Assembly (NCBI GenBank): GCA_049514335.1
Contig: JBEKVE010000188.1
Coordinates: 1-6,156, forward strand
Direction: 5' to 3'
Length of the DNA stretch: 6,156 nucleotides
Source: JBEKVE01 sp049514335
GTDB lineage: Bacteria; Actinomycetota; Acidimicrobiia; Acidimicrobiales; UBA8190
The notes beneath the pieces were generated by a model that was not told where the DNA came from, ran no database searches, and saw only the letters and a program-made list of their open reading frames with translations. Positions 1 to 5,497 of the stretch are shown in pieces. The stretch's first letter is position 1, and every line of letters begins with the position of its first letter. The translations under genes and the position numbers were made by a program.

Positions 1-1205
1 GCTCGCTGGCGGGCGGGTTCGCCACCTCCGGGGTGATGCTCCTGGGCGCCCGGGCCCTGCAGGGCGTGGGGGGCGCGCTGGCCGCCCCCGCCGCGCTGGC
101 CCTGCTCACCACCACCTTCAAGGAGGGGTCGGCCCGGATCCGGGCCATCGGCCTGTTCACCACGGTGTCGGCCGCGGGCGGGGCCATGGGCCTCGTGGCG
201 GGCGGGCTGCTCACCGAATGGGCGTCGTGGCGGTGGGTCATGTTCGTGAACGTCCCCATCGGAGTGGCCGTCTTCCTCGTGGGCCGGGCCGTGCTGACCG
301 AGACCGAGCGCCGCCGCGGCCGGTTCGACCTGGCTGGTGCGATCACCTCCACAGTGGGGATGACGGCGGTGGTGTTCGGTCTGGTGGAGGCAGGAAGCGA
401 CGGCTGGGCTGCTCCCGTCACCGTCGGCTCGCTGGCCGTCGGGGTGGGCCTGCTGGCGCTCTTCGTCCACATCGAGCGGACGGCGGCCGAGCCCATCCTG
501 CCCCTGCGGATCCTCACCGACCGCACCCGGGCCTCGGCCAACGTCGCCCGCGGCCTCGGGTACGCCGGCATGTACGGCATCATCTTCTTCCTCACCCAGT
601 TCCTCCAGGACATCCAGGGACACTCTTCGCTCGTCACCGGCATCGGGTTCCTGCCCACCCCCTTGTCGGTGTTCCTGTCGTCCCAGCTCACGAGCAAGGT
701 GCTCGTCAACCGCATCCCGGCCAAGGCGCTCATGATGGTGGGCCTGGCGAGCTCGGCCCTCGGGTTGCTGCTGGCGACCCAGCTCCATGTGGGCACGGGC
801 TACCCGCAGGTGCTGGCCAGCCTCATCCTCATCGGTGCCGGCATGGGCATCTCCTTCGTCAGCCTGACCACGGCCGGGCTCGCCGGCGTGGCCCACGCCG
901 ACGCCGGTGCCGCCTCGGGGCTCGTGAACGTCATGCAGCAGGTGGGTGCAGCGCTCGGTCTGGCCGTGCTCGTCACCATCTTCGACACCGTCACCCCCGG
1001 TGCCCGCTCGGCCGGACTGAGCCAGGCCGCCACGGCGAGTGGGGCGGCGCGCGCCGCCCTGGTGCACGGCATCGACATCACCATGGGAGCCGGTGCCATC
1101 TTCGCCGTGGTGGCGCTTGCCATCGTGACCTTCCTCATCCGGTCCACGGCGGAGGCGGCGGTGCCCGAGGCGGCCGGCGTCGAGCTCGAGGCGGCGGCGG
1201 CGTGA
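1..1205 (+). CDS. MFS exporter, DHA2 (EmrB/QacA-like) family, 5' partial
   Basis: This is an integral membrane drug/proton antiporter-type permease of the major facilitator superfamily; its substrate cannot be told. The gene enters the window in frame, with the first whole codon at position 3, and ends at TGA 1203-1205. About 400 residues are visible, and DHA2 proteins are usually 470-520, so roughly the first two or three membrane helices are missing. Family signatures near the start are RALQGVGGAL (visible residues 17-26), then a Gly-rich helix GGAMGLVAGGLLTEW followed by SWRWVMFVNVPIG, the classic DHA2 motif C region and next-helix entry. Later come a basic loop (ERRRGRFDLAGA), the ERTAAEPILPLRIL segment between helices, and several further hydrophobic helices, fitting a 14-helix topology. 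The C-terminal tail is short, Ala/Glu-rich and cytoplasmic. The apparent GTG/ATG at 33-38 lies inside a helix and is not the true start. Family assignment is strong; drug efflux is inferred from the family only. Confidence 0.93.
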   Translation, partial: SLAGGFATSGVMLLGARALQGVGGALAAPAALALLTTTFKEGSARIRAIGLFTTVSAAGGAMGLVAGGLLTEWASWRWVMFVNVPIGVAVFLVGRAVLTETERRRGRFDLAGAITSTVGMTAVVFGLVEAGSDGWAAPVTVGSLAVGVGLLALFVHIERTAAEPILPLRILTDRTRASANVARGLGYAGMYGIIFFLTQFLQDIQGHSSLVTGIGFLPTPLSVFLSSQLTSKVLVNRIPAKALMMVGLASSALGLLLATQLHVGTGYPQVLASLILIGAGMGISFVSLTTAGLAGVAHADAGAASGLVNVMQQVGAALGLAVLVTIFDTVTPGARSAGLSQAATASGAARAALVHGIDITMGAGAIFAVVALAIVTFLIRSTAEAAVPEAAGVELEAAAA

Positions 1206-1219
1206 GGTGTCGCCCGGGA

Positions 1220-1249
1220 TCGACAAACGGGTCGGCGACCGTCTAGGAA
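1220..1249 (+). promoter_or_regulatory. Candidate promoter for the hydratase pair
   Basis: In the 79-bp gap after the exporter, TCGACA (1220-1225) matches five of six bases of a sigma-70 -35 box. It is followed 18 bp later by TAGGAA (1244-1249), a weak -10. This is the least GC-rich patch of the gap and would place a transcript start about 30 nt ahead of the GTG at 1285. The -10 match is poor, and read-through from the exporter gene is equally possible. Confidence 0.28.
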
Positions 1250-1261
1250 AACCGGGACGGT
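1238..1261. repeat. 6-bp perfect inverted repeat, possible operator or RNA hairpin
   Basis: ACCGTC (1238-1243) and GACGGT (1256-1261) are exact inverted copies separated by 12 bases. The arms flank the weak candidate -10 box, so this could be a repressor operator. As RNA it would be a 6-bp stem with a large loop, and no T-run follows, so it does not look like an intrinsic terminator. A 6-bp match could be chance in GC-rich DNA. Confidence 0.3.
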
Positions 1262-1284
1262 GAGCGGACCGGGGGGTCTGGCGG

Positions 1285-1845
1285 GTGCAGAGCGCTGATG
1301 CGACCGAGGAGACGTTCGAGCGCCGCGTGGCGGCCCTGATCGGGAAACCCGTCGGGGGCGGTTCGGTGGCGCCGGATCCCGTCAACCAACCGATGATCCG
1401 GCACTGGGCCGCAGCCTTCGAGGACGGCAACCCCGTCTACACCGACCCCGACGCCGCCTCGCGCTCGCGCTTCGGCGAGATCGTGGCCCCGCCCCTCATG
1501 CTTCAGACCTGGACCATGGCGACGCCCAGGATCACGGGGATCGCCGGGCGGGGCGGGTCGCCCGTCGACGCCGCCCAGAACGCCCCTCTGGCCCTGCTCG
1601 ACGAAGCCGGGTACGTGGGCACCCTGGCCACCAACTCGGAGTTCGAGATCGTCCGCTACCTGCGGCTGGGCGAGGTGGTGTCGGCGGCGTCCACCATCGA
1701 GGAGATCTCGCAGGAGAAGCAGACCCGTCTGGGCGCGGGGCGCTTTGTCACCTGGGTCACGACCTACAGCGACGAGGCAGGGGACGTGGTGGGGCGACAG
1801 CGGTTCCGGATCCTCAAGTTCAAGCCGTCCGGGGGCCCGTCATGA
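1285..1845 (+). CDS. MaoC-like hydratase subunit (ChsH2 N-domain-like, FAS1-type dehydratase)
   Basis: This is a hot-dog-fold protein of the MaoC N-terminal dehydratase type, 186 residues, probably the non-catalytic or acyl-CoA-binding half of a heteromeric enoyl-CoA hydratase. Residues 38-54 run IRHWAAAFEDGNPVYTD, the family's hydratase-motif region. Asp47 is kept, but Tyr52 sits five residues later where catalytic hydratases have His. Residues 64-76 (GEIVAPPLMLQTW) are the usual substrate-tunnel segment. The start is GTG: an in-frame TGA lies at 1261-1263 and no other in-frame start codon comes before 1285. A G-run at 1271-1276 may serve as a loose ribosome binding site. The stop overlaps the next gene's ATG (ATGA, 1842-1845), so the two are translationally coupled. 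In Mycobacterium tuberculosis ChsH2 this domain is fused to a C-terminal DUF35 (OB-fold) domain; here the protein ends straight after the hot-dog fold. A steroid side-chain role is possible but not shown by the neighbours. Confidence 0.85.
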   Translation: MQSADATEETFERRVAALIGKPVGGGSVAPDPVNQPMIRHWAAAFEDGNPVYTDPDAASRSRFGEIVAPPLMLQTWTMATPRITGIAGRGGSPVDAAQNAPLALLDEAGYVGTLATNSEFEIVRYLRLGEVVSAASTIEEISQEKQTRLGAGRFVTWVTTYSDEAGDVVGRQRFRILKFKPSGGPS

Positions 1846-2300
1846 GCACACCGCACGGCCCGAGCACGCCGCACGCCACCCTCTCGGTGTCGGACATCGG
1901 CGTGGGGACCGAGCTGACGCCGCTCGACATCGACGTCACGGCCACGGTGATCGTGGCCGGTGCCATCGCCACGCGCGACTTCATGCCCGTGCACCACGAT
2001 CGTGGCTATGCCAACTCCCAGGGTGCGCCGGACATCTTCATGAACATCCTGTCCGACACGGCCTACTGCAGCCGGTTCCTCACGGACTGGGCGGGGCCCG
2101 ACGCCAAGGTGCGCACGCTCGCCATTCGCCTGGGTGTCCCCATGTTCCCCGGGAGCAGGCTCGTCTACACCGGTGAGGTCGTCGGCGTCGACCACCACGA
2201 CGGCGTGGCCGTCATCGCCGTCGCCTTCAGGGCCCGAAACGACCTCGGCGACCATCTGACCGGCACGGCAGAGATCGACCTCCCGCTCTCCGCGTCCTGA
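1842..2300 (+). CDS. MaoC-like enoyl-CoA hydratase catalytic subunit, ChsH1-like
   Basis: A 152-residue single hot-dog-domain hydratase, most likely the catalytic partner of the preceding gene, adding water to a 2-enoyl-CoA thioester in the cytoplasm. The stretch ATRDFMPVHHD (residues 43-53) carries the hydratase pair Asp46 and His51, spaced five apart as in (R)-specific enoyl-CoA hydratases. Further along are DIFMNILSDT (64-73), TDWAGP (81-86), RLGVP (96-100), TGEV (110-113) and GDHLTGTA (137-144). From memory these closely follow Rv3541c (ChsH1), whose Asp29/His34 are catalytic; I could not run an alignment. Compared with that protein there is a slightly longer N-terminus. The ATG overlaps the upstream stop, and GGGGG lies a few bases ahead inside the upstream gene. 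ChsH1-ChsH2 hydrates a steroid-derived side-chain enoyl-CoA in cholesterol breakdown. Here no acyl-CoA dehydrogenase, thiolase or Ltp2 aldolase is nearby, so the substrate may differ. Confidence 0.87.
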   Translation: MSTPHGPSTPHATLSVSDIGVGTELTPLDIDVTATVIVAGAIATRDFMPVHHDRGYANSQGAPDIFMNILSDTAYCSRFLTDWAGPDAKVRTLAIRLGVPMFPGSRLVYTGEVVGVDHHDGVAVIAVAFRARNDLGDHLTGTAEIDLPLSAS

Positions 2301-2302
2301 GC

Positions 2303-2316
2303 CGCTCGGCCGGGCG
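2303..2316. terminator. Small hairpin in the convergent 23-bp gap
   Basis: Between the convergent stops at 2300 and 2324 lies CGCTCGGCCGGGCG, which can fold into a 5-bp stem (one G-T pair) with a GGCC loop in either direction. It is the only structure in the gap and could help end transcription of both units. It has no T-run and is very short, so the call is weak. Confidence 0.22.
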
Positions 2317-2323
2317 TCGCGGA

Positions 2324-4477
2324 TCAGAGCCTGGCCAGTGCGGGGACGAACCCCGATGCCGGCGTGCCCAAGCCGGTCATGTCGTCATAGCCCGTGCCGG
2401 CCGACAGGGAGATGGTCCTGCTCGTGCAGCCCAGGTTGGCGACGCAGTGGGCCTCGGTCCCCTGGTAGTCGTCGATGCGGGTGGCGTCGTCGTACCCTCC
2501 CGACGCGTCGAAGTTGTTGTCGTAGGAGATCTGGCTCTGGGCCTGTCCCGACATCGCCCCCACGTCGTAGATGGCGGCCGGGTCCGCCCGGTCCAGGCTG
2601 TAGAGGGCGGGGTTCAAAAAGCCGAGCGATCCCCGGTGGGCCTGGTCGGCCAACGCCACCAGCCCGGCGAAGAGGGGCGCGGAGAGGCTCGTGCCACCCT
2701 CGGCGAACTGGCCGTAGCGCACCCCGGTGGGGGTCGTCTCGGTGAGGCCCTCGAGGAACCCCGTACCGGGGTCGCCGTCCATGGAGATGTCGGGCTCCAC
2801 CCGCATGGGAGTGGGGCCGTTGCGCGTGGCCAGGGCGGCGGGGACGACCCCGATCTGGTAGGCGGGCTGCGAGTACTGGTAGCTCGTCCCCCCACCCGAG
2901 CCACCCCGGCCCGGTCCGGTGTCGAACAGCGGTGCCAGCCAGCGGTTGATGGTGGCCGCCGTGCAGCCGTAGGAGCCGACGAGGAGCGACGTGCACCGGT
3001 AGCTGAGCCCCGTCGACCACCCGAGCTGGCGGACACCGAAGCCGAGCTCGAGCGTGGTGCCGCCCACTGCCGTCGCCCACGGGCTCGAGGGCGGGAAGTC
3101 GGGTGCGACCCTTCCGGTGTTGGCGTACTCGTCCCCGTCGTCACCGCTGGCGAACACGACGCTGACCCCGGTCGACGCCGCCATCAGGAGCGTGTTGCCG
3201 ACGGAGGTGCGCAGCCCCGTGTCGTCGAGCACGTCTCCGGCCTCGTCGCTCCACGAGGCGGAGACGATGTCGGCCAGGTGACGGTCCACCACTGTCCGCA
3301 ACGCGTCGTACAGGGGGAGATTGCAGTTCTTGGTGCCGACGTACAGGATGTGCGCGCCCGGTGCCATGGCGTGGACGGCCTCGACGTCGAGAGCGGACTC
3401 GGTGTACCAGCCGCTGGCCGAGCACGCCTCGACGCCGTTGAAGGACCGGGCCGTGATCTCGCTGAACTGTGACGCCGCCAGCGGATGGCCGGGGTCGTTG
3501 GTGCGGAAGTAGGTCTGGGCGTCCGAAAAAAGCGTGGGCGACGCATAGGCGTCGATGAGGGCGACGGTCTGGCCCGCACCGGTGTCCCCCGTCGCCACGA
3601 GGCTGGTGGTCCCGTAGGCGGTGCGCATCTGCGCAGGCGTGTAGCCGCAGCCGACGTAGGGGAGCGGATCGAGGTAGCCGACGCCGAACGGGGGATCGGT
3701 GGTGTCGAACTTCTGCCCGTAGTACTGGCTGCACGGAGGCGCCACGGGAGGCGGCGTCGGAGGGAGGATCTGGCGCGCCGCGGCACCGGCATGCGCGGCA
3801 CCGGCATGCGCGGCACCGGCATGCGCAGCAGCGGTACGCCCGCCGCGGGCATGCGCGGCGCGGGTGTGTGCAGTGCGGGTGGGAGCGGTCATGGCGGTGG
3901 CGGAGGTCTCGTTCAGGCCCACCGACCCGGCCACGATCCCGGCCAGCGACGACGGCACGGAGAGGTTCGTCTCCGCCGCCCGGACCTGCTGTCCGGCGAC
4001 CATCCGGTACCCGAGCGTGGTGTCGAAGGCACGCTCCACCCCGGCGCTCGTCCCCGCCACCTCCACCGCCAGCCGGTCGGCGGACACCGACGGGACGCGC
4101 AGGCCCTGGGCCCGCAGCCACGCCCGCACCTGGGCCACCTGCGCGGTGGTGGGGCTGAAGCGCGCTTCCCACTGTGCGGGGGTGAGGAACCGGCCGTACG
4201 ACGGCGAGCCTGGTGTGGACACGGCCGTGGCGAGGGCCTCGGCGCCGGCGGGGTCACGCGGGTTCAGCACCAGCTCGAAGCTCACCGCGGCGCGGCCCCC
4301 GACCGCCACGAGCGGCGCCCCCTGGTGCAGGTCGGGAGACGCCGTCCCGGCGATGGGCGTCACCCCGGCCGACTGCGCCGCGGCCCCGGGCGCGGGCATG
4401 ACGACCAGCCCGCCCACGGCGAGCAGTCCGATCGCGACGCAGGACGTAGACCAGCGCTTGCTCAATGGGCTTCTCAC
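2324..4477 (-). CDS. Secreted S53 (sedolisin/kumamolisin-type) serine-carboxyl peptidase preproprotein
   Basis: An exported endopeptidase of the sedolisin family, made as a 717-residue preproenzyme; known members work at acidic pH and free themselves from the propeptide. Residues 1-34 are a Sec signal peptide (basic start, hydrophobic core, AAA then Q35 at the likely cleavage site). Residues about 50-190 are the pro-kumamolisin activation domain, with SPSYGRFLTP at 91-100. Residues 198-232 are an Ala/His pentad-repeat linker, followed by a Pro-rich stretch (239-248). The catalytic domain runs from about 250 to the end. The catalytic set is complete: Glu360 and Asp364 (ESALDVE), oxyanion Asp446 (ASGDDG) and nucleophile Ser597 (GGTSLSAP). 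Asp638 and Asp698 (GYDDMTGLGTP) match the C-terminal calcium site. Eight cysteines (249, 277, 352, 385, 495, 505, 678, 684) fall in near pairs, suggesting four disulfides. The start is GTG with AGGG nearby, and it gives a proper signal peptide. It follows the isomerase gene by 149 bp and probably has its own transcription. Confidence 0.95.
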   Translation of the reverse strand: MRSPLSKRWSTSCVAIGLLAVGGLVVMPAPGAAAQSAGVTPIAGTASPDLHQGAPLVAVGGRAAVSFELVLNPRDPAGAEALATAVSTPGSPSYGRFLTPAQWEARFSPTTAQVAQVRAWLRAQGLRVPSVSADRLAVEVAGTSAGVERAFDTTLGYRMVAGQQVRAAETNLSVPSSLAGIVAGSVGLNETSATAMTAPTRTAHTRAAHARGGRTAAAHAGAAHAGAAHAGAAARQILPPTPPPVAPPCSQYYGQKFDTTDPPFGVGYLDPLPYVGCGYTPAQMRTAYGTTSLVATGDTGAGQTVALIDAYASPTLFSDAQTYFRTNDPGHPLAASQFSEITARSFNGVEACSASGWYTESALDVEAVHAMAPGAHILYVGTKNCNLPLYDALRTVVDRHLADIVSASWSDEAGDVLDDTGLRTSVGNTLLMAASTGVSVVFASGDDGDEYANTGRVAPDFPPSSPWATAVGGTTLELGFGVRQLGWSTGLSYRCTSLLVGSYGCTAATINRWLAPLFDTGPGRGGSGGGTSYQYSQPAYQIGVVPAALATRNGPTPMRVEPDISMDGDPGTGFLEGLTETTPTGVRYGQFAEGGTSLSAPLFAGLVALADQAHRGSLGFLNPALYSLDRADPAAIYDVGAMSGQAQSQISYDNNFDASGGYDDATRIDDYQGTEAHCVANLGCTSRTISLSAGTGYDDMTGLGTPASGFVPALARL
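3782..3886 (-). repeat. Seven 15-bp tandem units encoding an Ala/His pentapeptide linker
   Basis: Three perfect copies of GGCACCGGCATGCGC (plus-strand reading) occupy 3782-3796, 3797-3811 and 3812-3826, and four diverged copies continue at exactly 15-bp phase to 3886. On the coding strand, from N- to C-terminus, they read APTRT, AHTRA, AHARG, GRTAA, AHAGA, AHAGA, AHAGA (peptidase residues 198-232). The perfect copies suggest recent slippage expansion; the diverged ones are older. The array lies wholly between the propeptide and the catalytic domain, so copy number can vary without touching either fold. Confidence 0.92.
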
Positions 4478-4626
4478 GTTAGGCCCTGACGGGATCCGGA
4501 CCCATCGTCAGATTTGGTGAAGAACGAGCCTCCGACCAGGGAATCCGTGCCACCGAGGCACGTCCGTCGGGACGGCGGGCCGCCTCGTGGAGCTGACAGC
4601 GCGGCCCGCGCCGCGAGCGGCCGGCC
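4478..4626. other. Intergenic spacer upstream of the peptidase gene
   Basis: This 149-bp gap lies between the isomerase stop (4627) and the peptidase GTG (4477), both read leftward. It holds the hairpin noted at 4546-4562 and a less GC-rich patch around 4508-4525, where a peptidase promoter would be expected. I could not pick a convincing -35/-10 pair. No small gene with a credible start and ribosome site is seen. Confidence 0.5.
4546..4562 (-). terminator. Hairpin between the isomerase and peptidase genes, possible weak terminator
   Basis: CGTGCC, five loop bases (ACCGA on the plus strand), then GGCACG form a perfect 6-bp GC-rich stem about 65 bp past the isomerase stop. No T-run follows in the direction of transcription, so an intrinsic terminator is only possible. 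It could instead be a leader hairpin in the peptidase transcript or chance. Confidence 0.3.
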
Positions 4627-5496
4627 CTACGAGCTCTGTGGACGGATCCCAGCCAGCACGCGGCGCGTGGCGTCGGCGGCGTGCCGCGCTGCCTCGAGCG
4701 CGCCCCGGGCGTGGAGCGCATCGGAGAACACCTCCACCCCCACGGGGGCGTCGGTCCCCGTCGCCTCCAGGGCGCCGAGATAGCCCGACAGGTCGAAGGC
4801 GCCCTCGCCGGGGACGAGGCGCGCGTGCAGGGTGGCCTCCACGAGGTCGTCCTCGGCGGCGGCGGGGCCGTCGTCGACCTGGATGCCGAGCACGCGGTGC
4901 CCGGGAAGGGCGCGCACCTCGGCCACGGTCGTCCCCGCCCGGGCGCAGTGCCAGGTGTCGACGTTGAGCCCGCCGTTTCTCCGGTCGGCCAACGTGACGA
5001 CGGACAGCGCCGTGGCCAGGTCGGGGATGCGCGACCACGCCAGCCACTCGAGGTGCACGAGCAGGCCGTGCTCGGCGGCGCGGTCGCACAGCCCGGCGAA
5101 GCCCTCGGCCGCCTCCTCCACGCCCCACCGTCCCCCCAGGACGTCGGCGGCATTGATGGAGCGGGCCCCCACCACCTCGGCCATGGAGAAGAGGTCGTCC
5201 TCGCCGAAGCGGAACACGTCCACGGGGTCGAGCTCGGGGGGAATGGAGAAGCCTGCCGCCCCCGGTGTCCACCACCACGCCGGGTCCAGCTCGGCCACCG
5301 CCAGCCCGTGGTCGGCGATCATGGCGGCCACGTCGGCGTCGCTGTGGCCCTCGCCGCGCGCCGCGGCGTAGTCGCGTCCCCACAGCGACAGCCCGGCGTA
5401 GCCCCCCGCCACGGCCGCTTCGAGACGGAGGCGGAAGGGCGTGTGGCGCGGCAGCGTCCCCGAGCACAGCACCAGGTCGTCGTGGCCGAGCGCCAC
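4627..5496 (-). CDS. Sugar phosphate isomerase/epimerase-family TIM-barrel protein
   Basis: A 289-residue cytoplasmic protein of the xylose isomerase-like (AP endonuclease 2) TIM-barrel superfamily, which includes hydroxypyruvate isomerases, ketose 3-epimerases, inosose dehydratases and dehydroshikimate dehydratases. The barrel starts with LVLCSGTLP (8-16) and GGYAGLSLWG (31-40). Likely divalent metal ligands are Glu150 (HLEWLAW), Asp180 (NVDTWH), Gln206 (GIQVDDG) and Glu255 (VGVEVFS), with His183 as a second-shell or catalytic residue. Gln at the third ligand position, where epimerases have His, recalls bacterial QuiC-type dehydroshikimate dehydratases as I remember them. The exact reaction cannot be assigned. 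The GTG start lies 1 nt after the stop of the upstream dehydrogenase (TGACGTG), so translation is probably coupled and the two products likely share a pathway. GAGG lies 12 nt ahead, a loose ribosome site. The stop is TAG. Family is sure, function open. Confidence 0.87.
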   Translation of the reverse strand: MALGHDDLVLCSGTLPRHTPFRLRLEAAVAGGYAGLSLWGRDYAAARGEGHSDADVAAMIADHGLAVAELDPAWWWTPGAAGFSIPPELDPVDVFRFGEDDLFSMAEVVGARSINAADVLGGRWGVEEAAEGFAGLCDRAAEHGLLVHLEWLAWSRIPDLATALSVVTLADRRNGGLNVDTWHCARAGTTVAEVRALPGHRVLGIQVDDGPAAAEDDLVEATLHARLVPGEGAFDLSGYLGALEATGTDAPVGVEVFSDALHARGALEAARHAADATRRVLAGIRPQSS

Positions 5497-5497
5497 G

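Noticed and set aside
1209..1224. GTCG...CGAC inverted repeat just after the exporter stop as a terminator
   Set aside because: The stem is only 4 bp with an 8-base loop and no T-run, too weak to call.
218..1246. Long plus-strand open frame overlapping the exporter gene
   Set aside because: It is a frame-shifted shadow: Arg/Pro/Gly/His-rich composition, no domain, and it covers the exporter frame that has clear family motifs.
3782..3886. Tandem GCATGC-containing repeats as iterons, DNA-binding sites or a CRISPR-like array
   Set aside because: The 15-bp period is in phase with the peptidase reading frame and encodes regular pentads. There are no spacers, and the array lies inside a complete gene, so a coding repeat explains it.
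2447..4489. Two long plus-strand open frames (2447-3472, 3485-4489) opposite the peptidase
   Set aside because: Both are antisense to a complete sedolisin with all catalytic residues. Their translations are low-complexity, and such open frames are expected in high-GC DNA with G/C at third positions.
4564..4575. CCGTC...GACGG hairpin in the peptidase upstream gap
   Set aside because: The loop would be only two bases, leaving about four usable pairs. It is not distinguishable from chance in GC-rich DNA.
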